A stretch of 64,000 bases of DNA from Plantibacter auratus (GCF_050587365.1 NZ_JBOBFV010000001.1:186001-250000), one strand, 5' to 3'; shown: positions 25,756 through 34,493, counted from the first letter of the stretch. A program made the numbers and translations. The notes: a model not told the origin generated them from the sequence alone.

Positions 25756-26447
25756 GTACCGAGCGTTCGGCAGTGGCGGATCCCGAGGCAGCACTCCCCC
25801 CACAGGCCGGACGAGGCGTCCGGTTCCTCGCGGTCCTCGACGCCGACTCGACGCTCATCCAGAACGAGGTGATCGAGCTGCTCGCCGAGGAGGTCGGCAG
25901 CCTTCCTGAGGTCGCCGCCATCACCGAGCGCGCCATGCGCGGTGACCTCGACTTCGCCGACAGCCTCCGGGCCCGGGTCGCGACGCTCGCGGGCCTGCCC
26001 GTCGACCGGATCCCGGTGATCGCCGAACGGATCCGGACGACGGTCGGCCTGGAGACGCTGATCGGTCGGCTGCATGCGCACGGGTCACGGATCGGTGTCG
26101 TGTCCGGCGGGTTCCATGAACTGCTCGACCCGCTCGCCGAGGTACTCGGCCTCGACCATGTGCGGGCGAACCGTCTCGAGACCGCCGACGGTCGGTTGAC
26201 GGGAGGCCTCAGCGGTCCCATCATCGACGCGGCGGCGAAGGCGGCCGCACTGCAGGAGTGGGCCGACGAGGACGGCGTGCCGTTGGGACGGACGATCGCG
26301 ATCGGCGACGGAGCCAACGACCTCGAGATGATGGCCGTCGCCGGCCTCTCGGTCGCGTTCAACGCGAAGCCGATCGTCCGCCGCCATGCCGACGTCGTCG
26401 CCGGCCGGGTCGACCTCGCCGGCGTCCTCCCGCTCCTCGGGATCTGA
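25752..26447 (+). CDS. serB: Phosphoserine phosphatase SerB
   Basis: HAD phosphatase of 231 residues that releases serine from phosphoserine, the last step of serine synthesis. Motif I is DADST (Asp30, Asp32), motif II is VVSGGFHELL, and motif III/IV is IAIGDGANDLEMMAVAGLSVAFNAKP, matching SerB rather than generic HAD enzymes. There is no N-terminal ACT domain. The ATG overlaps the glgC stop by four bases, linking it to the glycogen gene transcript. Confidence 0.93.
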   Translation: MSTERSAVADPEAALPPQAGRGVRFLAVLDADSTLIQNEVIELLAEEVGSLPEVAAITERAMRGDLDFADSLRARVATLAGLPVDRIPVIAERIRTTVGLETLIGRLHAHGSRIGVVSGGFHELLDPLAEVLGLDHVRANRLETADGRLTGGLSGPIIDAAAKAAALQEWADEDGVPLGRTIAIGDGANDLEMMAVAGLSVAFNAKPIVRRHADVVAGRVDLAGVLPLLGI

Positions 26448-26505
26448 TCCGCGCGTCGGGGTCAGCGCCCGATGTCGGGTTCTCCTCGGTGCGGTGCTGC
26501 CCGGG

Positions 26506-27216
26506 TCAGTGACCCATGCCGAGGCCGCCGTCGACCGGGATCACGGCGCCGGAGATGTAGCCCGCGTCGTCACCGGCGATCCACGTGACGACCTTCGCGA
26601 CCTCGTTCGCACTCGCGAAACGCGCTGCCGGGATGCTTTTCTTGTACTCGGCCTGGGTCTCTGCGGGCAGTTCGGCGGTCATGTCGGTCTCGATGAACCC
26701 CGGGGCGATCACGTTCGCCGTGATCCCACGTGCACCGAGCTCGCGGGTGATGGACCGCGCCATGCCGATGAGGCCGCTCTTCGAGGCCGCGTAGTTGACC
26801 TGTCCGGCGGACCCGTAGAGGCCCACGACGCTGGAGATGAGCACGATGCGCCCGAAGCGTGCCTTGAGCATGCCTTTGGACGCACGCTTGACGACGCGGA
26901 AGGACCCGCCGAGGTTCGTGTCGACCACCTGGTCGAAGTCGTCTTCGCTCATCCGCATGAGCAGGGTGTCCTTCGTGATGCCCGCGTTCGCGACGAGCAC
27001 CTCGACCGGCCCGAGCTCCGACTCGATCTCGGTGAACGCCGCGTCGACGGAGGCTGCGTCGGTGACGTCCGCGCGGACCGTCAACGTGCCCGCGGGGCCC
27101 TCGCCGGATCGTGCGGTGACGGCGACGCGGTGACCCTGCGCGACGAACTCCTCGGCGATGGCGAAGCCGATCCCCCGGTTGCCTCCGGTGACGAGTACGG
27201 TGCGTGGTGCGGTCAT
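26506..27216 (-). CDS. fabG: 3-oxoacyl-ACP reductase FabG
   Basis: NADPH-dependent reductase of 236 residues in fatty-acid elongation. The Rossmann motif is TGGNRGIG (10-17), NAG lies at 77-79, and the catalytic Ser129-Tyr142-Lys146 set appears in ISSVVGLYGSAGQVNYAASK. C-terminal AGYISGAVIPVDGGLGMGH is characteristic of FabG/MabA. No inhA or other fab gene is adjacent. Its leader contains AGGAGAGGAA and a TATGCT box about 85 bases upstream. Confidence 0.93.
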   Translation of the reverse strand: MTAPRTVLVTGGNRGIGFAIAEEFVAQGHRVAVTARSGEGPAGTLTVRADVTDAASVDAAFTEIESELGPVEVLVANAGITKDTLLMRMSEDDFDQVVDTNLGGSFRVVKRASKGMLKARFGRIVLISSVVGLYGSAGQVNYAASKSGLIGMARSITRELGARGITANVIAPGFIETDMTAELPAETQAEYKKSIPAARFASANEVAKVVTWIAGDDAGYISGAVIPVDGGLGMGH

Positions 27217-27300
27217 GGTCGATTCCTCTCCTGCGGCGATACCGGCCGACTCGTGCGGCGGCCGTCGGGGCGCGCGGCGTTCCGGCCGCGGACCCGTACC

Positions 27301-27306
27301 AGCATA
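27301..27306 (-). promoter_or_regulatory. Putative -10 element for fabG
   Basis: TATGCT on the minus strand. It predicts a leader of about 80 bases. Confidence 0.4.
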
Positions 27307-27377
27307 TGGGGGTACTCCCTTTCTCCCGGTGATTTGGGGGCTTCGCCCACCCGCCGAGCGCGTAGGCTGGTCATGGC

Positions 27378-27686
27378 ATGAAGCAGCAGAGCATCACCTC
27401 CCTCCCACCGGCTCCCGAACAAGAGCGCCGGCAGCGGCTCATCAAGTACTCGATCACCATGGGTGTCCGGTTGCTTTGCCTCGCTGCGCTCCCGTTCGTC
27501 CAGGGCGGCTGGATGTTCGCGGTCGCAGCCGGTGCCATCTTCCTGCCGTACGTCGCCGTGATCATCGCGAACGCCGGGTCGCTGCCGTCGCAGGGGGCCA
27601 TCGAGCGCCCCACCGGTGTCGTCGTGTCCCAGCGGCCGATCATCGTCGACGACCCGGTTCCGCCTCGTCCGGCCGACCAGGCATGA
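27378..27686 (+). CDS. DUF3099 family membrane protein
   Basis: A 102-residue protein with two likely membrane helices (about 30-44 and 46-64) after a basic amphipathic start (SITSLPPAPEQERRQRLIKYSITMGVRLLC). This pattern matches DUF3099, an actinobacterial family without known function. It begins a three-gene unit with four-base overlaps (ATGA) to the next two genes. TAGGCT lies nine bases before the ATG, so the leader may be only two or three bases long. Confidence 0.85.
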   Translation: MKQQSITSLPPAPEQERRQRLIKYSITMGVRLLCLAALPFVQGGWMFAVAAGAIFLPYVAVIIANAGSLPSQGAIERPTGVVVSQRPIIVDDPVPPRPADQA

Positions 27687-27907
27687 TCGGGTTCGGTGCC
27701 GAGCCCGACGGCGTGATCTGCTCCCGGGCCGGCTGCCGCGCGGCGGCGAGTTGGCGGATCGAGTGGCGCAATCCGAAGATCCACGCGGAGGACCGCGTGA
27801 AGGTCTGGACCGCCTGCGACGAGCACGTCGACTTCTTGGAGGCCTTCCTCGAAGCCCGCTCCTTCCCGCTCGAGCGGCGTCCGCTGGCGTCGGAGGTCGG
27901 CTCATGA
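27683..27907 (+). CDS. Small conserved protein with possible zinc ligands
   Basis: A 74-residue protein of unknown function. It contains CSRAGC near residues 13-18, then RIEWRNPKIHAEDRVKVW, and CDEHVDFL. The C-x4-C and C-x2-H spacing suggests one metal site, which is an inference. Similar Microbacteriaceae proteins have, to my recollection, been labelled acetone carboxylase; nothing in the sequence supports that. It overlaps both neighbours (DUF3099 and SURF1) by four bases, so translation is probably coupled. Confidence 0.8.
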   Translation: MIGFGAEPDGVICSRAGCRAAASWRIEWRNPKIHAEDRVKVWTACDEHVDFLEAFLEARSFPLERRPLASEVGS

Positions 27908-28752
27908 GCGCGGGTTGGCGGTTCGCCTTCAGCCGCCGTTGGCTCGGCTACCTCGGCGTCGCGATCGTGTTCGCGATCGTGTGCGTCCTCCTCTCCAACT
28001 GGCAGCTCGCCCGGGCGAGCGAGAAGGAGGAGGAGGTCCAGCGCATCGAGACCAACTGGGACGCGACTCCGATCCCGCTCGACGAAGCGTTACCGTCGCT
28101 CGACTCCTTCAGCGTGGCCGACGAATGGCATCCGGTGTCGATGAGCGGTACCTACCTGCCTGACGAACAGCTGCTGGTCCGGAACCGTCCCCGGAACAAC
28201 CAAGCGGGCTTCAACGTCCTCACGCCGCTCCGACTTGCCAACGGAGACGTGTTCATCGTCGACCGTGGCTGGGTCGCTGCGAACGATTCACTCGAAGCAC
28301 CCGAGTCGGTCCCGGCCCCTCCGAGCGGTGAGGTCTCGGTCGTCGTCCGCATCCGACCCGGCGAACCGACGCTCCCGGGCCGCGGGGCCGCCGACGGCCA
28401 GGTGGCCACGATCAACCTCCCGCAGATCGCCGAACTCCGCGGCGAGACGCTCTACTCCGGTGCGTACGGCATGCTCCTCTCGGAGAGCCCGGCGCCTGCC
28501 GAAGCGGCACCGCTCGGTCCGATCAAGCCCGAGCCGAACGAGGGGATGCACCTCTCGTACGCGCTGCAATGGGTGGTCTTCGCGCTGATGGGCTTCATCT
28601 TCCTCGCCTATGCCATCCGTCAGGAGTACCGCATCCTGAACTCCGACGACCCAAAGGAGCAACGGCGTGCGGCTGCGCGCGCCGAACGGCTCGCCGCGAA
28701 GGCACGGTCCGACGCCGATATCGAGGATGAGATCCTCGAAGCGAGTCGCTGA
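27904..28752 (+). CDS. SURF1 family cytochrome oxidase assembly protein
   Basis: Membrane protein of 282 residues, expected to help insert heme a into cytochrome c oxidase. A membrane helix at about 15-33 (GYLGVAIVFAIVCVLLSNWQLARA) and a second near 218-237 (ALQWVVFALMGFIFLAYAI) bracket a periplasmic-type domain with LVRNRPRNNQAGFNVLTPLRL and FIVDRGWV, hallmarks of SURF1. The C-terminal tail is charged. It ends a three-gene overlapping unit; heme A genes lie 7 kb away. Confidence 0.93.
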   Translation: MSAGWRFAFSRRWLGYLGVAIVFAIVCVLLSNWQLARASEKEEEVQRIETNWDATPIPLDEALPSLDSFSVADEWHPVSMSGTYLPDEQLLVRNRPRNNQAGFNVLTPLRLANGDVFIVDRGWVAANDSLEAPESVPAPPSGEVSVVVRIRPGEPTLPGRGAADGQVATINLPQIAELRGETLYSGAYGMLLSESPAPAEAAPLGPIKPEPNEGMHLSYALQWVVFALMGFIFLAYAIRQEYRILNSDDPKEQRRAAARAERLAAKARSDADIEDEILEASR

Positions 28753-28787
28753 CCCGACTGCCCCGAGCCGTCGACGGACGGGGCGTA

Positions 28788-28814
28788 CCCGGCCCGTGAT
28801 GCTCACGGGCCGGG
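28788..28814. terminator. Bidirectional terminator between SURF1 and the ABC-F gene
   Basis: A perfect 12-base-pair stem (CCCGGCCCGTGA with its complement) and a three-base loop lie between convergent genes. Confidence 0.8.
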
Positions 28815-28832
28815 CGCACTGGCCCGCTGGCG

Positions 28833-30437
28833 CTAGGCCAGGCTGACGAGGTCCTGGTAGTCCTTGTTCCAGTGGTCCTCGACGCCGTCGGGCAGGATGA
28901 GCACCCGCTCGGGGTTGAGCGCCTCGACGGCGCCCTCATCGTGACTCACCAGCACGACGGCACCCTCGTAGTGGGCGAGCGCGTCGAGGATCTCCAGCCG
29001 GCTGGCCGGGTCGAGGTTGTTGGTCGGTTCGTCCAGAAGAAGCATGTTCGCGCCCGAGACGACGATCATCGCGAGAGCGAGTCTCGTCTTCTCGCCACCG
29101 GACAGCACGCCCGCGAGCTTGTTGGAGTCGTCGCCGGTAAACAGGAACGAGCCGAGGACCTTGCGCGCTTCCATCTCGGTGATGTTCGGCGACGAGGAGA
29201 CCATGTTCTCGAGCACGCTGCGCTTCACGTCGATCGTCTCGTGCTCCTGCGCGTAGTAGCCGATCCGCAGGCCGTGCCCGGGCTCGAGCTGCCCGGTGTC
29301 GGGCTGGTCCACTCCGGCGAGGATCCGCAGCAGGGTCGTCTTGCCCGCACCGTTGAATCCGAGGATGACGACCTTCGAGCCACGGTCGATCGCGAGGTCG
29401 ACGGCCGTGAAGATCTCGAGCGAGCCGTAGCTCTTCGACAGGTTGCTCGCCATGAGGGGCGTCCGGCCACAGGGCGCCGGGGTCGGGAATCGCAGCTTGG
29501 CCACGCGGTCTTGCGCGCGGACCTCCTCGAGCCCGGACAGCATCCGCTCGGCGCGAGCCACCATCTGGTGGGCTGCCGCCGCCTTGCTGGCCTTCGCACC
29601 GAACTTGGCCGCCTGGAGCTGGAGCGCCGTCGCCTTCTTCTCGACGTTGGTGCGCTCCTTCTTCCGGCGCTCCTCGTCGGCCTCGCGCTGACGCTGGTAG
29701 TTCTTCCAGTTCATGTTGTAGATGTCGATGACGGTGCGGTTCGCATCGAGGTAGAAGACGCGGTTGACGGTCTCGCCGACGAGCTCGATGTCGTGCGAGA
29801 TCACGATGAACCCGCCTTTGTACTGCTTGAGGAACTCACGCAGCCAGACGACGGAGTCGGCATCGAGGTGGTTGGTCGGCTCGTCGAGGATGAGCGTTTC
29901 GGCGTCGGAGAAGAGGATGCGCGCGAGTTCGATGCGGCGACGCTGTCCACCCGAGAGCGTCTTCAGCTGCTGATCGAGGATGCGGTCGGGCAGGTTCAGG
30001 TTCGATGCGATCGAGGCCGCCTCGGCCTCTGCGGCGTACCCGCCGAGCGCGTTGAACCGGTCGGTGAGGTTGCCGTACTTCTTCATGGCGGCTTCCGCCA
30101 CCTTCGGGTCGTCGCTCGCCATGGCCATGCTCGACTCGTGCATGCCGAGCGCGAGCTGGCCGAGACCACGCGCATCGAGGATGCGGGTGCGGGCGAGGTC
30201 CTCCGGGTTGCCGGAGCGCGGGTCCTGCGGCAGGTACCCGATCTCGCCACCGCGATCGATCTTGCCGTTCGTCGGGAGGGTCTCGCCCGCCAGCGTCTTG
30301 GTCAGGGTCGTCTTCCCGGCACCGTTACGGCCGACGAGGCCGATCTTGTCGCCGGCGGACACGCGGAAGTTCACGTGCTCCATGAGCACGCGTGCCCCCA
30401 CGCGGATCTCGAGGTCGTGCACACTCAGCACAGGCAT
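28833..30437 (-). CDS. ABC-F family ATPase (ribosome-associated type)
   Basis: Protein of 534 residues with two ATP-binding cassettes and no membrane segment. Cassette one has GRNGAGKTT, LSGGQRRR and LILDEPTNHLD; cassette two has GFNGAGKTT, LSGGEKTR and LLLDEPTNNLD. The charged linker between them (EADEERRKKERTNVEKKATA) is typical of ABC-F factors that bind the ribosomal E site. Whether it is a housekeeping translation factor such as EttA or confers antibiotic protection cannot be decided. ATG at 30437 is used; longer frames lack similarity. Confidence 0.92.
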   Translation of the reverse strand: MPVLSVHDLEIRVGARVLMEHVNFRVSAGDKIGLVGRNGAGKTTLTKTLAGETLPTNGKIDRGGEIGYLPQDPRSGNPEDLARTRILDARGLGQLALGMHESSMAMASDDPKVAEAAMKKYGNLTDRFNALGGYAAEAEAASIASNLNLPDRILDQQLKTLSGGQRRRIELARILFSDAETLILDEPTNHLDADSVVWLREFLKQYKGGFIVISHDIELVGETVNRVFYLDANRTVIDIYNMNWKNYQRQREADEERRKKERTNVEKKATALQLQAAKFGAKASKAAAAHQMVARAERMLSGLEEVRAQDRVAKLRFPTPAPCGRTPLMASNLSKSYGSLEIFTAVDLAIDRGSKVVILGFNGAGKTTLLRILAGVDQPDTGQLEPGHGLRIGYYAQEHETIDVKRSVLENMVSSSPNITEMEARKVLGSFLFTGDDSNKLAGVLSGGEKTRLALAMIVVSGANMLLLDEPTNNLDPASRLEILDALAHYEGAVVLVSHDEGAVEALNPERVLILPDGVEDHWNKDYQDLVSLA

Positions 30438-30491
30438 AGTCCATTTCTTCGGGTGCGTTTCGACAACGCGGAGGGTGGGGGTCAGCCTCCC

Positions 30492-30497
30492 AGTATA
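30492..30497 (-). promoter_or_regulatory. Putative -10 element for the ABC-F gene
   Basis: TATACT on the minus strand. It predicts a leader of about 48 bases. Confidence 0.5.
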
Positions 30498-30562
30498 AAT
30501 CGTGAATCCGATGCTCAGCACCGCGGCCGTTCCGGCAGGGTTCCGGCGCGGCCGGACGGGCG

Positions 30563-31729
30563 TCAACGCAGGGCGGAGATCCGTCCGACCGCCTCGGTGA
30601 GGAGCTCGGGTGAGCAGGCCAGGTTGAGTCGTGCGTGGCCGACGCCTCCGGGCCCGAACGGGGCGCCCTCCTGCAGGGCCACGCGCGCCTCGCGCAGGAT
30701 GCGCCGCGCCGGGGGTTCGGTCCAACCGAGCGCGGTGCAGTCCAGCCAGGCGAGGTACCCGGCGGCAGGCGGTCGGTAGCCGACCTCGGGCAGCTCGGCG
30801 CCCAGCAGCTCACCGAGCAGCCGCCGGTTGCCGTCGAGCAACCCGAGGAGCCCGTCCAACCAGGGCTCTCCCGCCTCGAAGGCGGCGACCGAAGCCAGCA
30901 CACCGAACTGGCCCGTCCGCCAGAACACCTCGACCGGCATCCCAGCGACCACGCTCCGCGGCCCGGGGCCGGCGGTGACCATCACCGCGCACTTCAGGCC
31001 GGCGAGGTTCCAGGCCTTGCTCGCCGACAGGACGGCGTACCCGTGTTCGGCGGCCTCGTCGGACACGCTGAGATAGGGGACGAACCGCTCGCCCGGCTGG
31101 GTGAGTGGAGCGTGGATCTCATCGCTCACGACGGCGACTCCGTACCGCGCGGCCAGTGCGGCGACCGAGCGGAGTTCGTCGACCGTGTGCGGCCGACCGA
31201 TCGGGTTGTGCGGGTTGCAGAGCAGGAACGCCTTCGCGCCGTTGCGGAAGGCGGCTTCGAGACCGTCCAGGTCGAGCCGCCAGCCTCCGGCGGGATCGTC
31301 GGCGCGGCTGGACCCGAGCAAGGGGACGTCCACTACGACTCCCCCGGCCTCGGTGACGAGGTCGAAGAACGGCGGGTAGACCGGCGAGGTGATCACGACG
31401 CCCTCGCCGGGCGAGATGACGCGCCGCAGGATCTCGACGATGCCCATGCTGACGTCGGCGGTCGTGAACACGGAGCCGGGATCCACGTCCCATCCCCATC
31501 GTCGCGCTGCGAAGCCGGCGAACGCCTGTGGGAGCCGTGTGCGGCTCGCGACATACCCGGCGTCACCGCGGTCGATCGCCGCGTGCAGGGCATCGCGGAT
31601 CACGGGTGCCAGCGGGACGTCCATCTCGGCCACGAACATGGGCAGGACGTCGTCGGGGTACTCGGACCACTTCTCGCTCGTCCGGCTGCGCAGGACGTCG
31701 AGGGGGTCAGCGGACACGATCTCGGTCAT
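30563..31729 (-). CDS. PLP-dependent aminotransferase/C-S lyase (MalY/PatB type)
   Basis: A 388-residue fold-type I PLP enzyme. It begins with the PatB-like signature KWSEYPDDVLPMFVAEMD, has NPHNPIGRPHT for cofactor binding, SDEIHAPLT, and the PLP lysine in LSASKAWNLAGLK. These features match cystathionine beta-lyase/cysteine desulfhydrase proteins of the MalY group. It lies just downstream of the SUF genes but has its own predicted leaderless promoter and is separated from sufT by a hairpin. It could supply sulfide or pyruvate from cysteine-type substrates; that is inference. Confidence 0.9.
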   Translation of the reverse strand: MTEIVSADPLDVLRSRTSEKWSEYPDDVLPMFVAEMDVPLAPVIRDALHAAIDRGDAGYVASRTRLPQAFAGFAARRWGWDVDPGSVFTTADVSMGIVEILRRVISPGEGVVITSPVYPPFFDLVTEAGGVVVDVPLLGSSRADDPAGGWRLDLDGLEAAFRNGAKAFLLCNPHNPIGRPHTVDELRSVAALAARYGVAVVSDEIHAPLTQPGERFVPYLSVSDEAAEHGYAVLSASKAWNLAGLKCAVMVTAGPGPRSVVAGMPVEVFWRTGQFGVLASVAAFEAGEPWLDGLLGLLDGNRRLLGELLGAELPEVGYRPPAAGYLAWLDCTALGWTEPPARRILREARVALQEGAPFGPGGVGHARLNLACSPELLTEAVGRISALR

Positions 31730-31735
31730 GTCTCG

Positions 31736-31741
31736 ACCTTA
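31736..31741 (-). promoter_or_regulatory. Leaderless promoter -10 for the MalY-type gene
   Basis: TAAGGT, six bases (CGAGAC), then ATG on the minus strand. Confidence 0.55.
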
Positions 31742-31775
31742 TCCGGGATCAGCCGGGCGACGCTGCCGGGAACAG

Positions 31776-31810
31776 GACGACGGACGGCTGCAACGCAGCC
31801 GTCCGTCGTC
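31776..31810 (-). terminator. Terminator-like hairpin after sufT
   Basis: A perfect 16-base-pair stem (GACGACGGACGGCTGC with its complement) with an AAC loop lies 13 bases beyond the sufT stop. There is no U tract. Confidence 0.8.
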
Positions 31811-31822
31811 GTGGAGGTTCGA

Positions 31823-32152
31823 TCAGATCGAGAAGCCGAGGGCACGCATCATGTCGCGCCCGTCGTCCGTGATGCGCTCCGGGCCCCACGGCGGCATCCA
31901 CACCCAGTTGATGCGGAAGGCGTCGACGATGCCGTCGAGTGCTTGACCCGTCTGCTCCTCGAGGACGTCCGTGAGCGGACATCCGGCGGAGGTCAGGGTC
32001 ATGTGGATGATGAGCGCGTCGTTCTCGTCATCCCAACCCAGGTCGTAGATGAGACCGAGGTCGACCACGTTCACCCCGAGCTCGGGGTCCATGACGTCCT
32101 TGAGCGCCTCTTCGACCTCGTCGAATCGTTGCGGACTGAGCGTTGTTACCAT
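31823..32152 (-). CDS. sufT: Metal-sulfur cluster assembly factor SufT (DUF59/MIP18)
   Basis: A 109-residue MIP18-family protein that assists Fe-S cluster maturation. Typical features are VMDPELGVNVVDLGLIYDL and the reactive-cysteine motif MTLTSAGCPLTDVL, then WVWMPPWGPERIT. It follows sufC by 28 bases. TAAGAT sits six bases before its ATG, so it may also be made from its own leaderless mRNA. The SufS and SufU genes that usually separate sufC from sufT are absent. Confidence 0.93.
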   Translation of the reverse strand: MVTTLSPQRFDEVEEALKDVMDPELGVNVVDLGLIYDLGWDDENDALIIHMTLTSAGCPLTDVLEEQTGQALDGIVDAFRINWVWMPPWGPERITDDGRDMMRALGFSI

Positions 32153-32158
32153 GTCGTT

Positions 32159-32164
32159 ATCTTA
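32159..32164 (-). promoter_or_regulatory. Leaderless promoter -10 for sufT
   Basis: TAAGAT, six bases (AACGAC), then ATG on the minus strand, within the 28-base gap after sufC. Confidence 0.5.
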
Positions 32165-32180
32165 GACCGCTCACGCGGCT

Positions 32181-32957
32181 TCAGGCACCTTCCGGGGCGA
32201 CGACGGCGTCGACGAGGAAACGGTCGTAGCCTTCGTTCTCGAGTCGGTCGGCGAGCTCGGGACCGCCCTGCTCAGCGATCTTGCCGGCGACGAAGACGTG
32301 CACGAAGTCCGGCTTGATGTAGCGCAGGATGCGCGTGTAGTGCGTGATCAGCAGGACGCCGAGGCCCGTGTTCTCCTTGGCGCGGTTGACGCCCTCGGAC
32401 ACGATCTTGAGGGCGTCGACGTCGAGGCCGGAGTCGGTCTCGTCGAGGACTGCGAACTGCGGCTTCAGCAGCTCGAGCTGGAGGATCTCGTGACGCTTCT
32501 TCTCGCCACCGGAGAAGCCCTCGTTGACGTTGCGCTCGGCGAAGGCAGGCTCCATGCGCAGGTTCTTCATCGACTCGCGGACGTCCTTGATCCAGCCGCG
32601 GATCGCGGGCGCCTCGCCGTCGACGGCGGTCTTCGCCGTGCGGAGGAAGTTCGTGACCGTGACGCCGGGGATCTCGACCGGGTACTGCATCGCGAGGAAG
32701 AGTCCGGCACGGGCGCGCTCGTCGACGCTCATCGCGAGGACGTCCTCGCCGTCCAGCGTGATGGATCCGCTGTCGACGGTGTACTTCGGGTGGCCGGCGA
32801 TCGTGTACGCGAGCGTGGACTTGCCCGAACCGTTCGGACCCATGATCGCGTGCGTTTCGCCCGTGCGGATGGTGAGGTCGACGCCACGCAGGATCGGCTT
32901 GGTGCCCTGCTCGGTTTCGACGCTGACGTGCAGGTCGCGGATTTCGAGGACTGACAT
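32181..32957 (-). CDS. sufC: Fe-S assembly ATPase SufC
   Basis: ABC-type ATPase of 258 residues that drives the SufBCD scaffold. Walker A is GPNGSGKST, the signature is GFSGGEKKR followed by HEILQLELL, and Walker B is AVLDETDSGLDVDAL, all typical of SufC. The ATG at 32957 gives MSVLEIRDLHVSV; an upstream in-frame start would add a basic Ser/Thr stretch without support. It follows the Rieske-type gene by four bases. Confidence 0.96.
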   Translation of the reverse strand: MSVLEIRDLHVSVETEQGTKPILRGVDLTIRTGETHAIMGPNGSGKSTLAYTIAGHPKYTVDSGSITLDGEDVLAMSVDERARAGLFLAMQYPVEIPGVTVTNFLRTAKTAVDGEAPAIRGWIKDVRESMKNLRMEPAFAERNVNEGFSGGEKKRHEILQLELLKPQFAVLDETDSGLDVDALKIVSEGVNRAKENTGLGVLLITHYTRILRYIKPDFVHVFVAGKIAEQGGPELADRLENEGYDRFLVDAVVAPEGA

Positions 32958-32961
32958 GGTG

Positions 32962-33285
32962 CTAGATCTCTTTCGTTGCGGTCGGGTCGATGTAGATGTC
33001 ACCGTCGATGAGCTCGACGGTGTAGACGGGGACCGGCTCGTAGGCCGGAAGGGTGAGCGGCTTGCCCGTCGTGAGCGAGAACTGCGAGCCGTGTGCCCAG
33101 CATTCGAGGTTGCCGTCCTCGACGAAGCCTTCGGACAGCGAGATGTCGCCGTGGGTGCAGACGTCGCCGATCGCGAACAGTTCGTCCGACGCGTCGCGCA
33201 CGAGGGCGATCGGCACGCCGTCCACCACGACCCGCTTGGCCTGGTTGACGGCGAGCTCGTCGAACGAGCACACCTTCGTCGCCAT
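32962..33285 (-). CDS. Rieske-type [2Fe-2S] ferredoxin of the SUF operon
   Basis: Small electron carrier of 107 residues. The Rieske ligands are Cys43-x-His45 and Cys62-x2-His65 (DVCTHGDISL and ECWAHGSQF). Its position between sufD and sufC is common in actinobacteria, which suggests a role in cluster assembly, perhaps supplying electrons, though automated names often call it an oxygenase ferredoxin. It overlaps the sufD stop by one base. Confidence 0.93.
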   Translation of the reverse strand: MATKVCSFDELAVNQAKRVVVDGVPIALVRDASDELFAIGDVCTHGDISLSEGFVEDGNLECWAHGSQFSLTTGKPLTLPAYEPVPVYTVELIDGDIYIDPTATKEI

Positions 33286-34493
33286 CAGTGCTGCGCTCCG
33301 CCGGCGCCCTGTCCGTCGGCGCCGAGCAGTTCGGCCTCGATGGCCGCCGAGAGGCGCTCCTGCAGCTCGGTGTCACCGATCTGCTGGATGATCTCCACGA
33401 GGAAGCCGCGGACGACGAGTCGTCGTGCCTCGTCCTCAGGGATGCCTCGAGCCTGCAGGTAGAAGAGCTGCTCGTCGTCGAAGCGTCCGGTCGCGCTCGC
33501 GTGACCGGCACCGGCGATGTCGCCGGTCTCGATCTCGAGGTTCGGCACCGAGTCGGCACGGGTGCCGTCGGAGAGGACCAGGTTGCGGTTCTGCTCGTAG
33601 CTGTCGGTGCCGACGGCACGGTTGCTGATGAGGACGTCGCCGATCCACACGGACCGCGCACCCTCGCCCTGCAGTGCGCCCTTGTAGGTCACGCGCCCGC
33701 GGGTGTTCGGTGCGTCGTGGTGCATGTAGACCTGCTGCTCGAGGTGCTGACCCGCGTCGGAGAAGTACACGCCGAGCGAGTCGAGGTCCGAGCCCTGACC
33801 GGCGAGGTGCAGGGTCGGGTTCACCCGGACGACCTTGCCGCCGAGCGACACCACGACGTGCTTGAGGTGGGCGTCGCGACCGATGGACGCGAAGTGGCTG
33901 GCGAGGTGCACGGCGGCGTCGTCCCACCACTGCACGGTCACGACGGTCACGTCGGCCTGTTCGCCGACGACGATCTCGACGTTCTCGGTGAGGCGGGCGT
34001 CGCCCGCGTTCTCGATGATGATGAGGCCACGGCTGAACGGCGCGGCGGTGATGACGGTGTGCGCAGCGCGGGCGCCGTCGCCGAGCCCACTCCGCTCCAG
34101 GCGCAGGGTCTTGGGCTCCTCGCCCGTGACCGAGATCGCCAGTGCCTGGTCGAAGCTCGACCAGGCGTTCGCGGAGGCGCGCTCCTCCGGCACGCCGGCG
34201 GAGCCGACGCGGGCGTCGTCGCGACTGATCCACTCGACGCTGAAACCGCCGACGTCGTCGTGCGTGATCGGGGTGGGTGAGCCGTCGAGCTCCCCCGCGG
34301 TGAGGTCGGTGAACTGCGCGACCGGGCTGAGCTTCCAGACCGCCTCGCGTCCCGTCACCGCTGGGAAGTCGGCGACATCATAGGAGCTGAAGCGCTCCGA
34401 TCGGGTCTGCACCGGGATGACGCGTCCTGCGCCGTCGCTGTGTGCCGTGATGCCGTGCTGTCCTTCGGTCTGAGTCGGTGCTGCAGTCGTCAT
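33285..34493 (-). CDS. sufD: Fe-S cluster assembly protein SufD
   Basis: Scaffold partner of SufB, 402 residues with the beta-helix core of the SufBD family (HLKHVVVSLGGKVVRVNPTLHLAGQGSD in parts, then VYMHHDAPNTRGRV, DEQLFYLQARGIPEDEARRLVVRGF). The C-terminal helical motif resembles that of SufB. The ATG at 34493 shares its last base with the sufB stop codon, so translation is probably coupled. Confidence 0.95.
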   Translation of the reverse strand: MTTAAPTQTEGQHGITAHSDGAGRVIPVQTRSERFSSYDVADFPAVTGREAVWKLSPVAQFTDLTAGELDGSPTPITHDDVGGFSVEWISRDDARVGSAGVPEERASANAWSSFDQALAISVTGEEPKTLRLERSGLGDGARAAHTVITAAPFSRGLIIIENAGDARLTENVEIVVGEQADVTVVTVQWWDDAAVHLASHFASIGRDAHLKHVVVSLGGKVVRVNPTLHLAGQGSDLDSLGVYFSDAGQHLEQQVYMHHDAPNTRGRVTYKGALQGEGARSVWIGDVLISNRAVGTDSYEQNRNLVLSDGTRADSVPNLEIETGDIAGAGHASATGRFDDEQLFYLQARGIPEDEARRLVVRGFLVEIIQQIGDTELQERLSAAIEAELLGADGQGAGGAQH

